A stretch of 64,000 nucleotides of DNA from Scilla litardierei (taxonomy: Eukaryota > Streptophyta > Magnoliopsida > Asparagales > Asparagaceae): NCBI GenBank assembly GCA_030789695.1, contig CM061142.1, positions 278,869,043 through 278,933,042 on the forward strand, read 5' to 3'. Every line of letters begins with the position of its first letter. The stretch's first letter is position 1. The position numbers were made by a program, and so were the translations under genes. The notes under the pieces are model-generated. The model had not been told where the DNA came from. It saw only the letters and a program-made list of their open reading frames with translations, and did not search any database. This document shows, in pieces, positions 43,605 through 55,473 of the stretch.

Positions 43605-45500
43605 TGTAGGAGGATATATGTCCATAAGGCAATTTATCCTAAGTATACGTCTTGTTCATACTGTATATGATACCTATTATTCTAAGTATAAAATCGTTCG
43701 TATTAATATACTTAGATAATATCCATAGACTTATAGTTAGGTCCTTACGTATCTAGATAAGATCTCGATTACGAGTAAGTAAGCGACCGAATAGAAACGT
43801 AAGTCTTAAACAGTTCGTGGTTATAGATGTGTCGAGAACTGGATATCGACACATCAGATAGACCACTATGTCTTAGTCTTACCTTAGGGTAATGATGATC
43901 TCATAGTCATTCGACTTGGTGAAGTCGGAGACGAGACACATGTGCTCATTGGAGAATGAGTTCACTGAACGACCAAATTAGAGTTATTAAAGGGTTAAAC
44001 TTTAACTGAACTGTCTTTAATAACTCTAGGGTGATGACAGGTTAACTGGTCCTTATGACATGAAGTCATTTGTACGAACCTGTGAGAGAACTATATAGCT
44101 TAGACCTATGATCTAGCTTCGAGGCTAGGCTTGCTGAAATATCTTAGGTTGAGTTGCACCCGAAGCTCTCGAGGCAAGTAGATGACTAAGATGGGATTCG
44201 TCACTTTCTTTAAAGGGAAGTTAGTGTTACAGGCTCAGTACGGTCTTTATGTTAATCCTTGGCCGAGGCACATTGTAAGAAATACAACGTGAATACAACA
44301 AAGATCGCCGTACACTGACCAATGTTGTCTAATAGGGTTGACAGTAAACCATACCCTAGGCCAACAGGATCACAGTCTTGACGAAGGGACTATAGCTAAC
44401 AGAGTTCATCACTGACACAGCCAATGTAAACCCAATGATGCTTTTGTCAAAGGGTCGATCACGTTATGATGATTCTGAAACAGGGACGACAGCTACTGCT
44501 CGTGGTGATCGTCGTCTAGGGGTTCCGAGCCCCAACCTATAGTAAGGTCAGGCTGTAGGGTCTCACACCGAGTAGCATTCGTGGCTTAGTAATAGGAAGA
44601 TTAATTGAGAGAAATTCATTTGATGATATTGAATAGTTAATATTCACAAAGCTTGTTGTGAAAATTAGTCGTTATAGCAATAGGGACAAATGTTGCATCT
44701 GATGCAAACAATGATTAAACGTGTCGTAAATTGGTTACGACAAATTTAGTAGGAAAAAATATATTGGAAATGGTTACCTGGCTGACGGGATCGTCCTGGT
44801 CTAAACACAGGTTCAAACTGCGTCCAAATCGGAGCTCAAACGAGACCAAAAACGCGAAAACAGTTCAAGGAAAGGTGGGTTAGACCCACTAGGCTCACAA
44901 GCCCATACCCAGAGGCAAAACGGGCGTGGCCCACTGGCCGCAGTGGGCTAACGCTTGATGCACAGCGGGCGCAACCCGCTGCACAGCGGGCAGCACCCGC
45001 TTTCTGTAGCGGGCGGGCGGCCCGCCTCCAGTGCCTTGGGCGGGCGCGCCCGCTAAGCTTAGCGGGCGTGCCCGCAACTTAAGTTATTTTTAGGGTTTTT
45101 GAAACACCAAAAAGACGGCTGCGAAAGTTGATTTTTGCCCAACTTTGCGCAATTGTTTGAGGGCTCAAACGAAGTCGAAATTCGTCTCCGTTGGTTCCTA
45201 CGCGTTCACCATTCGAAGCCCTTCGGATTGATAGCTTGTTTGGTGTCTAAAGTTTAATGAGCGAAGAGAATTAATTAGTTAAAGTTTTCTTTTATGAAAA
45301 GCTCACTTAAACTACAAATTAAGCTAAATTGGCTTAATTGAATTTTCCTCTCATTTGCAAAAGTCCCACATTGCTCACAACGAAAGAGTGAGTGCCGACT
45401 CCGTATATAAATAGGAGTGCACTCACTTCGTTTGAAAAGGCACCAAGTCCTCGATCAAGTAGCTCCAAACTTTTAGAGCAAGCTCGATCGGCGACTAAAC

Positions 45501-45549
<49 letters not shown>

Positions 45550-46048
45550 TATTCTTCGGAGTAGTCCTAGCAAGACTACAAAGGGGGTTTGGATTTCAAT
45601 CCAGACATCTAAGACGCGGGTTTTACTCAAGTGAAACTTTCTACCGCGTGTGATCGGCTCGGAGGCAAAAGTCAGTTCGGGCGGATCGGTTTGAGGGTGT
45701 GAGGCGGCTCAGGCGGATCGAGTCAAGGTAGCTCGGCTACGAGGATCTTCAGAAGACGGTGCGGTACATCTTGCCTACTCCAGGGCCAAGATTCCGGGTA
45801 TGTGGTTAAGTAATTTTTAGTGTAGATTTAATTTGTCGCTTTAGAATAGATCCCTCTTGGGGTGGTCAGATCCACCCCAAGTTGGCATAGATCGGGCTAG
45901 GTTCTGGCTCCCTCAGAGCATAGATAAATTGTTTAGCTAGCTTAAAAAGTTTTGTTTTTGATTTTTCGCTGCGTTTTACGCCCATGTGGTCCATCCTACT
46001 TAGGACGTACATAGACCCGAGCTCCGAGGGTCTGCTAAAACCCCAACA
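43605..46048 (+). mobile_element. 3' LTR of the gag-only Copia element
   Basis: Collinear with 37049-39570. It has a shorter dyad array and a shorter CT tract. It ends AACCCCAACA and is followed by the AGCTC duplication. Confidence 0.9.
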
Positions 46049-46467
46049 AGCTCTGGTGTGGGCATGCAAGCACCAAATAATTGAACCTCCACCAAGCTTG
46101 ATGGTAGGCCTCCCATTCTGCTTGGATACAGTTCGCTATATGCTGTTCTATAGCCTGCCACCCTTGTATCTGCTCCAAGAAAGTAGGCAAAAACACTCGG
46201 AGAAATTCAGCCTGAAACGACAACGAAGTAAAATGTGAGTCGAGAGACAATGAATCAAACCATAATCTAGCATCATCTTGTAAAGAAGAGAGACAAAAAT
46301 ATAAAGTATATGCAATCATAAAAAAATTTCCCATCAAGACATGAAAATATCCAACCATCAAACTTTTTCAAATGTAAATAAGGATTTTCCCACTCCGAAC
46401 CAGAAAAGAATGGTGGAAGTGGAATATCCTCCGAATCAATGTCGGAAAAGTCTGAAGATGATGCCAT
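46049..46467 (-). pseudogene. N-terminal half of the Athila-like gag
   Basis: ATG at 46467 opens MASSSDFSDIDSEDIPLPPF, then WENPYLHLKKF. A frameshift near 46365 moves the reading to a second frame with SLQDDARLWFDSL, SFQAEFLRVFLP and a CPHQ at the Copia insertion. This succession is that of Athila gag (ENPYLHLKKF, then FPFSL..A..WL, then CPHHG). The frame continues at 37043. The protein is therefore disrupted by one frameshift and by the 9-kb insertion. Confidence 0.7.
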
Positions 46468-46973
46468 TTTGTTATTAAAAAAATTTATCAAGAAAATGAA
46501 AATAAACACCTAAACGGCTCAATAAGTGGAAAATAAATAAAATGTAAATGTTGAATATTGGACTCCCCGGATTTGGTTTTGGATGATGAGCAAACATAAA
46601 TAATTCATGATCTAACAATTTGTGAGCGCAGTATTAGAGATCGTCGCCAATTTCACGTGAACATTCAAAGCGACATCTCAACACTTTCCAAAGCTCATTT
46701 TCATGCCTAAAGCTTCGTTGAAGCTCTTGCGACGCTTTGGAAGTAATGAAGATTCAATCGAAGCTCTCAAAGACCGTTTATTAAGGTTTTATTTATAGTC
46801 TTTTAGTTTCGATTGATAGAATGTTAAGCCTTGAGTATATCTTACGTTTCTATCTTCATTACGCTCATTTCGTAGCTCTAGGATTCTTGCACAAGTTCAC
46901 TCTAACTTCCTCGAAGCGTCGCGCTTCGATTCAGACTTTGTTGTGCATGTTAGTTGGTACAAGAACAAGTACT

Positions 46974-47489
46974 GACCGACTAGATGGTGATCTAGTCGGT
47001 CGGCCACTGTTCTTGGACCGACTAGTTTCTGTCAGTTAATTCTTAGCTCTTTACTGTTTACAGTTAGTCGGTCTATGTTGACTCACCGACCGACTAGTTT
47101 GTGAACTAGTCGGTCAGTGATGCTTCTTTGACCGACTAGTTGAGACTGACTGTTCTCTCTAAAATTCTCCTAAGCTACTGTTTACCGTTAGTCGGTCTAA
47201 GAACGTTTGATGACCGACTAGTTGATAATCTAGTCGGTCAACTTTTGTTCTTGGACCGACTAAGTCAACTTGCCTTCAGACTATGTTGTTTTGCCTCTTA
47301 GTCGGTCTACGTTCATTGGATGACCGACTAGTTGTGAAACTAGTCGGTCAGACAGTGTTCTTGGACCAACTAGTTTTCTAGGTCTGAAATTCTATCTCTT
47401 CTCAGATCTGCTCTTAGTCGGTCCATGCTTTGTGACTGACCGACTAGTTGATGAACTAGTCGGTCAGTGAGTGTTCTTTGACCGACTAG
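46974..47489. repeat. ACTAGTCGGTC dyad array in the SIRE-like LTR
   Basis: Roughly five units of about 100-115 bases each hold up to four arms of the 10-base word GACCGACTAG or its complement, in a fixed order: TAGTCGGTC, spacer, GACCGACTAG, short loop, CTAGTCGGTC, spacer, GACCGACTAG. Central pairs can form stem-loops with loops of 6-8 bases. The right LTR has the same array (55899-56414). Confidence 0.95.
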
Positions 47490-47543
47490 ATCTCACAGAT
47501 TTCTTTCCGTTGGAGATTGACCTAACTTGTTTTTATGGGACCC

Positions 47544-47551
47544 TATAAATA
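47544..47551 (+). promoter_or_regulatory. TATA box of the SIRE-like LTR
   Basis: TATAAATA in the context GGGACCCTATAAATACG lies about 55 bases after the dyad array. The same box is at 56469-56476 in the right LTR. Confidence 0.75.
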
Positions 47552-48293
47552 CGAACCTAGGTCATTTCTATCTTCAATAGAGCTGTCATTAAGAGATTCA
47601 TTGAGTTCTAAAGAGATAGCTATTCTCCCTCAAATCTAAAGCTCTCTTCCTCACAAGAAACCCATTCTCTCTCATTTCTAGATCTAGAGAGAAGCTTGTT
47701 CTTGGTGAGCTCTTCAAGCTATTGCTTGATTCAAGTTTCCAAATCTTCCCTAGGCACCCATTGCTGCTCATTTCCTTGGTGCTAGGGTTTGGTAACTTCA
47801 TCTTCCTCAAATCCTTCATTCCACCTTTTGGGTAAGAAAAACTCAAGGTATAGGATTTTGTGGTAAGAGTATTTATTTCATATTAAACTCTTTTATATTG
47901 CTTATTGGCTCTCTCGGTTGTGAGAGAAGTTTGTGATCCCGGGTTGTGGGATTCACTTTGCCATTGCATGTATGATTTGATCTTGTGAAGGTTTTTCACA
48001 AGATATTCATAGTGGAAATCTTGAGTTAGGGTTTCTAACTCAAGTATCCGGAAGGGATCCGGGTGGTTGGGACGTAGGATCACCGGGAACAAGTCGGGGA
48101 GACTTGGGTGGATCCGAACCCATTAACTTCATTTGTTAGCATTGTTAATTTCATTGTTGTCATTCAATTTAAGCTTCCGCAAATTGACTTGGTAGTTGTG
48201 TGCAATTTAATTTGGAATAATACGCCTTATTATTTTAAAGTACTATTCACCCCCCCTCTAGTACTTGTGCAGTAGCTGGTAGGGCATTACATT

Positions 48294-48306
48294 TGGTATC
48301 AAAGCC
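48294..48306 (+). promoter_or_regulatory. Primer-binding site of the SIRE-like element
   Basis: TGGTATCAAAGCC follows the LTR after two bases, a one-base variant of the usual initiator-methionine site. Confidence 0.85.
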
Positions 48307-48318
48307 AGATACTCAGCT

Positions 48319-50562
48319 ATGTCTGCCAACGACAACAAGACCGTGCCTCCACCTTCCAACTACGACACCTTCAGGAACCGTGAAGGAGCGTCATCGGTGA
48401 TGGAAGGACATTCCTCTACAAGGCCTCCATTCTTCAACGGTACCAACTACGGGTACTGGAAATGTCGGATGGAAACCTTCCTCCGAAGTGCATCTTTATG
48501 GAGGACTACAATGAAGGAGTACAACGAGCCCGAAGAAGAAGATTTTGAGAAATGGACTACCGCGGAGGTCACCGCGGAGGTAAGCAATGCCAAGGCAATG
48601 AACGCCTTGCAATGCGCATTGGAGCCCGAGGATTTCAATAAGATATGCACATGTAAGAGTGCATATCAAATTTGGAACTCTCTCCTCATACTACATGAAG
48701 GGACGAGTCGGGTAAGAGACTCTAAACTCGTTGTCGTAACCAAAGATTACGAAATGTTTCACATGCAACAGGGCGAGAAGATGAAAGAATATTACGCTCG
48801 CTTCGTTGACATAATAAACGAGTTAGAGGCCCTCGGAAAGATCTACACTCAAAAGGAGAAGTGCTTAAATCTTATTGAAGGACTTCCCTCTTCTTGGGAA
48901 AAACGTAAATTCGCCATCGAGGAAGGTAATGACATGAACAAATATACAGTAGTTCAACTAATGGGTACTTTGATGTCATACGAGGTACGCAAAGATAGCA
49001 AGGTGAAGCTACAAGAAAAGATGAAGTCATATTTGAACCTAGATGCGCCTAAGAAAAAGGCGATTGCATTCAAGGCGGCTTCATCCACATCTTCCGATGA
49101 TGAAGACTCGGAAAACGAGTTGGACTTGGAGTCCATGGCACTCATGGCCAAGAAGTTCAACCGTTTCTTCCGGAAAGGTAACTTCAAGACCAAAGGTAAA
49201 TTTGGTTCTTCTAACGCCTCTTCCTCTCCTTTGTGTTTCAAGTGCAATAAGCCAGGACACATGAAAGCGGAGTGTCCTCTCAACAAACAAAAGGAGAAGT
49301 GGAAGGCGCCAAAATTCGATAAGTCCAAGAAATACAAGAAGGGGTACAAGAAAGGACTTGTCGGAGCAACATTCACCGACTCCGAGGATTCCTCAAGCGG
49401 AGAGTCGGATGATGAGAAAGTGGAGCAAGCACATATGTGCTTCATGGCAAGAGAGGAGAACGATCAAGGATCCTCCTCTTCCGATGATAGTAATGACGAA
49501 AGCGATGAGGTAACGATGGATGATCTTAGAAATGCTAACTCTCAACTTTGGTCAAAATACACTAAGTTAGTAAATAGATATACTAAGGTAAAAGATGACC
49601 TAGCTAGCATTCAAACATCGCCTAAGAATATCATCACCAACAACGACACCGTTGTTGAAGAGTTAAGAAATGAGATTGTGAATCTCAAATCTAAACTTGA
49701 ACATGTTAGCATTGAGGATGCGGAAGAACATGAGATAGCGGATTTAACTTCTCAAAACTCGACTTTGAGTATTGAGAACGAGAATCTTAAATCTCGTGTT
49801 TATGTGCTCACATCGCAAATATCCGCTTTGGATACTTCTTTGCGTTCTCTCAAAGAGAAATATGAGGACACATTGGGCCGAATCAACAAATTCAACAAGG
49901 GTAAGGGCCATTTGGATAATATCCTAAAAGATTTACTTCCGGCCAAACACCACATTGGCTTGGGGTATATGATGGGAAATTCATCCAAGTCGGTCACTAC
50001 TTTTGTTAGGCCAACTTCCGAAGCCTCAACGAGTGAGAGCAAACACTCTATTGGTAGTTCATCTACCAATGGTGCTTCCACCTCATCCACACCCTCTTTC
50101 GGAAAGAAACCCACTTTGGGTGGACCTCCAAAGAAGGGGCATGCCTACATGTACACTAATAACATGTCACGTAGGAACACACGTCCTACTCCACCGTCTC
50201 ACACTTATGATGATTTTTATGCAACACATTCCCGGGCACGTGCACACCAAGTGAGACACCCTCACGCACGTGTTTCCACACATGCATATGTACACCCACC
50301 TCATCATATGAATAATTCTTTTCGTGCACCATTCCATCATGTCCCGTATGCCTATCCACAATATGCATCACGTAGAAATCAACGTAGCATGCATGCACCC
50401 AATAGGATGATGGCTCCCAAAATTTTCACTATTTGGAGCCCAAAGGACACAAGCATGGACGAAAAACAAATGTACATGAATGCTTATTTTTCGGATGTTG
50501 TGCATAGTAAGAATTATGTGGGGAAGTCTAAGTCCACTTGGACTTGGCTTCCAAAGGTCTAA
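48319..50562 (+). CDS. SIRE-like gag (747 residues)
   Basis: ATG 48319 is 28 bases after the LTR, the first ATG after the primer site. Order: the Copia gag core with FNGTNYGYWKCRMETFL near residue 38, the coupled helices ending about residue 230, a Lys-rich stretch, the CCHC knuckle CFKCNKPGHMKAEC near residue 306, an acidic Ser/Asp-rich segment, a coiled coil about 440-540, and a Ser/His-rich tail. The frame is uninterrupted. Length fits the long gag of SIRE-type elements. The stop at 50560 separates it from pol, which is read in another frame about 50 bases later. Confidence 0.9.
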   Translation: MSANDNKTVPPPSNYDTFRNREGASSVMEGHSSTRPPFFNGTNYGYWKCRMETFLRSASLWRTTMKEYNEPEEEDFEKWTTAEVTAEVSNAKAMNALQCALEPEDFNKICTCKSAYQIWNSLLILHEGTSRVRDSKLVVVTKDYEMFHMQQGEKMKEYYARFVDIINELEALGKIYTQKEKCLNLIEGLPSSWEKRKFAIEEGNDMNKYTVVQLMGTLMSYEVRKDSKVKLQEKMKSYLNLDAPKKKAIAFKAASSTSSDDEDSENELDLESMALMAKKFNRFFRKGNFKTKGKFGSSNASSSPLCFKCNKPGHMKAECPLNKQKEKWKAPKFDKSKKYKKGYKKGLVGATFTDSEDSSSGESDDEKVEQAHMCFMAREENDQGSSSSDDSNDESDEVTMDDLRNANSQLWSKYTKLVNRYTKVKDDLASIQTSPKNIITNNDTVVEELRNEIVNLKSKLEHVSIEDAEEHEIADLTSQNSTLSIENENLKSRVYVLTSQISALDTSLRSLKEKYEDTLGRINKFNKGKGHLDNILKDLLPAKHHIGLGYMMGNSSKSVTTFVRPTSEASTSESKHSIGSSSTNGASTSSTPSFGKKPTLGGPPKKGHAYMYTNNMSRRNTRPTPPSHTYDDFYATHSRARAHQVRHPHARVSTHAYVHPPHHMNNSFRAPFHHVPYAYPQYASRRNQRSMHAPNRMMAPKIFTIWSPKDTSMDEKQMYMNAYFSDVVHSKNYVGKSKSTWTWLPKV

Positions 50563-50613
50563 TCCCTTGGACCCAATGACCTTGGGTACCATGATATGAA
50601 AGTGTCTATCTTT

Positions 50614-53600
50614 AGGTACTCAAGGAAAAGAAAAAGAAAAGGAGCATCAAATTTAAATTTAGCTCCAAAGGGAATTGGATACTCGATAGCGGGTGCTCCA
50701 AACACATGACGGGTGACGCTCGTTTGCTCTCCGGAGTGGTTCCCATTGCGAATGGAAACCGCGTCGTATTTGGAGGCAACGAGAGCGGAACCATCATAGG
50801 TGTTGGTAAAGTCGGTAACCCTTCTAAACCATTAATTAGTGACGTTTATCTTGTTAGTGGTTTAAATCATAATCTTATTTCAATAAGTCAACTTTGTGAC
50901 AAAGATTACAAAGTTAGCTTTGCGAAAGGATTGTGTCACATTTTAAGAAAGGATAATGAAAAATTATTATTTTCCGGAACTCGTCGTAAAGACATCTATA
51001 TTTTGGATCTTCCGAAGTCATATGAACAATGTCTCGTTGCCAACACAAGTGAACAACACTTATGGCATCGACGCTTTGGACATGTGAACTTTGGAACACT
51101 ATATAAGCTTTCAAAATTGAATTCTATTAAAGGTTTTCCGAAGCTTGTTTTTGAAAAGAAAAGTTTTTGTGATTGTTGTCAACGTGGCAAGCTTCCTAAA
51201 TCTTCATTTAAACCTAAGAAAAGCATCTCTACTAAACGGCCACTAGAGCTATTACATCTAGATTTATTTGGGCCAACTAGAGTAGCTTCCTTAGGAAATG
51301 CAAGGTACGGACTTGTCATCGTAGATGACTATTCAAGATTTACTTGGGTATTTTCATTGTGTAATAAAAATGAAGCTTTTGAAAACTTCACAATTTTTGT
51401 TAAGAAAGTACAAAATCTCTTAGGAACCACCATTGTCACTATTCGTAGTGATCATGGAGGTGAATTTGAGAATGAGTCTTTTGAGACATTTTGTGATGAA
51501 GTTGGTATTACTCACACCTTCTCTTTCCCTCGTGCACCTCCTCAAAATGGTGTAGTTGAGAGAAAGAATAGGACGCTAGTGGAGTGTGCTCGCACTATGC
51601 TTGATGATAGCCAACTTGGCCATCAATTTTGGGCGGAAGCGGTACACACCGCTTGCTATGTGTTTAATAGAATACTTTTGAGGCCCGGCACTAAACAAAC
51701 TTGTTATGAATTGTTGTTTGGTAGGTTGCCTCAAGTTAAACATTTTCGTGTTTTTGGTTCGAAATGTTTTATTAAGAACACATATGGTAGTTTGGACAAA
51801 TTCGATCCGAGATCCGATGAGGGGATTTTTGTTGGATATTCTACGCGTAGCAAAGCCTACCGGATATTCAACAAACGAACCTCAACGATCGAGGAATCGC
51901 TTCATGTCTCCTTTAATGAAGGATTTGTTCCAACTAGAATTTCAAATGATAATGATTCTATGGATGTTTTATGTGATTCGTTTGAAAATTCTAAGTCTAA
52001 TGATTCTATTGATTCTATTGAGACTAACCCAACTAATGAAGTTGTTGAGAATGTTCCAAGTGATCAAGGTATTCCCAAACGGCTTCATTCGGTTCGTGAC
52101 CATCCCCATGAGCAAGTCATTGGCAATATCTATGATAGTGTCAAGACGAGATCCCAAGTTCACCGCTTCGCAAATTGTGCCTTTGCCTCATCGATAGAGC
52201 CAAAGAATATTAATGAAGCATGCGAAGATAGCGCTTGGATCTTAGCCATGGAGGAGGAGCTCATTCAATTCGAGAGGAATGAAGTTTGGGAGCTTGTTCC
52301 ATTGCCATCGAAGAACCACACCGTCATAGGGACAAAGTGGATCTTCAAGAACAAAACCGACGAAAACCAAGTCGTCGTCCGGAACAAAGCTCGGTTAGTA
52401 GCTCAAGGCTATCGTCAAGAGGAAGGTATCGATTTCGAAGAATCTTTCGCTCCGGTAGCTAGATTAGAATCAATTAGATTACTTTTGTCTTTTGCATGCC
52501 ATAAGAATTTTAAATTATTTCAAATGGATGTTAAAAGTGCATTTTTAAACGGAGATGTCGTTGAGGAAGTTTACGTTTCTCAACCTCCGGGCTTCGTAAA
52601 TGAAAAATTTCCAAATCACGTTTTTAAACTAAAGAAAGCTCTTTATGGTTTGAGACAAGCTCCTCGAGCTTGGTATGATCGCCAAAAGAATTTTCTTTTG
52701 GATTTGAATTTTAAAATGGGCGAAGCCGATTCAACACTTTTTATTAAGCATGCGAATAATGATATTTTATTAGTTCAAATTTATGTTGATGATATCATTT
52801 TCGGTGCTACTAACTTCGCTCTTTGCGAAGAGTTTTCTAATGTGATGAAGGAACAATTTGAGATGAGCCACATGGGCGAACTCAAATATTTCTTAGGTCT
52901 CCAAATTCGCCAAATGAACGATGCAATCTTCATCCACCAAACGAAGTACACGGTGGATTTGCTAAAGCGATTTGGAATGGAGAATGCCTCCGGGAAAAAG
53001 ACTCCAATGAGCACGACTACGCATCTTGACAAGGATACGGGCAGTAAGGATGTAGACATTCGTCTATATCGAGGTATGATAGGTAGTTTGCTTTATCTTA
53101 CCGCAAGTAGGCCCGATATTATGTTTGCCGTATGTATATGTGCTCGTTATCAGTCTCAACCTAAGGAGTCTCACTTAGTAGCGGTAAAGCGTATTTTTCG
53201 CTATCTAAGTTACACATTAGATTTTGGATTACTTTATCCGAGATCTAGCACATATGAGTTAGTCTCATATAGTGACGCTGATTATGCGGGATGCAAATCC
53301 GACAGGAAAAGTACTAGTGGCACTTGCCATTTTATAGGAAATTCTCTTGTCTCTTGGTTTTCCAAGAAGCAAAATTCCGTATCACTTTCAACCACCGAGG
53401 CGGAATATATTGCCGCCGGTGCCGCGTGTGCTCAAGTTCTTTGGATGAGACACACACTTAAAGACTTTGGTATAAATTGTGATACTTGCCCTATCATGGT
53501 TGACAACCAAAGTGCAATATGTCTTTCCAAGAACCCGGTACATCATTCCCGTTCGAAACACATAGATGTCCGACACCACTTTTTAGATGATCATGTTGCT

Positions 53601-53732
53601 AAAAAGGACATCATTCTAGTGTACGTTGAAACCCAAAAGCAAATCGCCGATATTTTCACGAAACCCCTAAAGGAGGACTCCTTTGTGCGGTTGCGTCGAG
53701 AATTGGGGATTATGGGTGAATCCGAGATATAG
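50614..53732 (+). CDS. SIRE-like pol: protease, integrase, reverse transcriptase, RNase H
   Basis: The frame is open from a TAG near 50611. It has the protease motif [13 protein letters not shown] (about 50676), the HHCC zinc region (HLWHRRFGH ... CDCC, about 51058-51180), the integrase acidic triad ([28 protein letters not shown]), reverse transcriptase with YVDDIIFG (about 52782), and RNase H with YSDADYAG and STTEAEY. It ends [12 protein letters not shown] at 53732, with no internal stop or frameshift. An ATG occurs only after the protease Asp, so the product must come from frameshifting or readthrough after gag, or the gag-pol junction has been damaged. All catalytic residues are present. 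Confidence 0.9.
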
Positions 53733-55473
53733 GATTCATGTTTCATTCAATAATTTTGCATGCTATTATTTTTGGCAATATCTCATTCATGCTAGAATTA
53801 TTGGATTTTTCGGGAATTTTATGTGATATCTTGATTTTTCGTTCGATTTGTGCGTAATCGTCAAATTTCTGTTTTTCGATGATTAATGGGGTAGTTTCGA
53901 TGTTTATTGAGAGTTTTGAGATTTATCATCCAAGCGTATTATGGAGAGAACTTGATTTTCAAGTTTTTGACTCTTTAGTCGGTTCATGTTCAGTGACCGA
54001 CCGACTAGATTGAGATCTAGTCGGTCAGTACTTGAACGCAGACCGACTAAATCTTGTTAGTAATTCTTGGATTCAGCCACTGTTTGCAACTAGTCGGTTC
54101 AAGCTCATTGACCGACCGACTAGATCGTGATCTAGTCGGTCAGTGCTTGAACTGTGACCGACTAGTTGTGCCAGGGGCTGTTTGGTCATTTGAGAAATCG
54201 ACCGACTTAAACTCAGTTTAGTCGATCGATTTTCATTCTAATCGATCGAAATCTCTTCTCTCTCCGCTCAAAACCCCGACCTCCCTCGAGACCCTTCGTC
54301 TTCCGGCCACTTTCCGACCATTCCAGCCGTCGCCGTCCGCCGATCTCCGACCTAGGGTATCCTCTCTTCCTCCCTCTCCTATCTAGGGTTCGGTTTCAGC
54401 TCTAGGGTTAGGTTTTCCAGTTGATTTCATCTCCTAGGGTTTCGATTCCATCTGTTGAGACACCTCTTCTCCCTGCAGAGCCTGAGTCCACTCCGTCGAC
54501 TGGACCCACGGACGCTGCAGATCCAGCCTCCTCCTCGTGATCGTTGTTCCGAGGACTCTCCATATACGCTTTGGATGATATATTCTAGTGAGAGTGTCTT
54601 GGGTTAGGATGGGGTTGAGAGATGCTTTGATGTATTTTTTTGTGCTTTCTGGTTGTCGGTGTTGGATTTTATGATGATGATGATGTATTTCTTTTTGATG
54701 ATATGTAGCGCTTGATATGATGTATCTCATATATTCGATGTGATATTTTTTGGATGTACTCATGTTGTCTCTATATATATATATGTTCATCATCGTTCAC
54801 TTTATCTTTTATTCATCGTGCAAATTTTAATATTCGTTGAATATATTTGAAATGTGATATCGAATCGACGCATAAAAAGTTGGTTAAATGGATTTAAATT
54901 CTGTAATTTTATAGAATTGTTCTCCGTGCACAAAATTAACCAAGGAAATTGAATATTGAAGAGTATGTTTCTTTATTCAAGAAATGAATAATGATTTGGT
55001 GTTTTTGATGATTTTGATTTTTTTTTATAATGGAAAATTTGGCACACCTTGTTTTGATTTCCACAATTTTTCCCTTGGTGTCAAGTTGGTCCATTGCCTT
55101 TGTCTACGACTCCCGATGTTGGATTTTACATTTCCTAATTGTTGTCGTTGTATGCCCCCCATTTTTGGGATAATGCCAAAGGGGGAGAGATAATGATAAT
55201 AAATAGCGCAAATGAAAATTTAACTCAATTTCCAAGAATCTAGTTTGATATGCTAGATTCAGGGGGAGTTAAGATACATATAAGGATTTTCAAAATCCGA
55301 TATTTCAAAAATCAATTCACTTTATTTATCTTACTAGTCTGCTTGATGCAATTCATTTATATTCATTTTGGAATTAACGTGTCATCAATGCAGGGGGAGT
55401 AAGTATTTTATATTTGAATTATTATCTTTGATTATTATTTATGTTGGTTTGTCATCACCAAAAAGGGGGAGAA
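53733..55473 (+). other. 3' region of the SIRE-like element, no long env-like ORF
   Basis: It has a two-unit copy of the LTR dyad word array (53976-54168) with a TCGATCGA variant, then a pyrimidine-rich CTAGGGTTTC-type leader, then AT-rich sequence with three CAGGGGGAGT or AAAGGGGGAG phrases. The end of a short frame, PPIFGIMPKGER at about 55190, matches the tail that follows env-like ORFs in SIRE elements. The env-like body itself is missing. I see no other gene. Confidence 0.65.
53976..54168. repeat. Second, internal GACCGACTAG dyad array
   Basis: Two units follow the order seen in the LTR array, but spacer sequences differ, so this is not a recent copy of LTR sequence. Confidence 0.85.

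Larger units (their letters stand above)
37049..46048 (+). mobile_element. Gag-only Copia element with 2.5-kb LTRs
   Basis: LTRs at 37049-39570 and 43605-46048 start TGTAGGAGGATATATG and end AACCCCAACA. They are flanked by AGCTC at 37044-37048 and 46049-46053. A TGGTATCAGAGCC primer-binding site follows the left LTR and AAGTGGGAGA precedes the right one. The 4-kb interior holds only a broken gag. LTRs differ by about 5 percent in the first 340 aligned bases, so the insertion is much older than the SIRE-like one. The size and missing pol make it a non-autonomous element. Confidence 0.9.
46549..48291 (+). mobile_element. 5' LTR of the SIRE-like element
   Basis: It contains a five-unit dyad array (46974-47489), a TATAAATA box (47544-47551) and a short 5' leader with GT/AG-like phrases. 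The LTR end ACATTTGGTATC leads straight into the primer-binding site. Confidence 0.95.
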
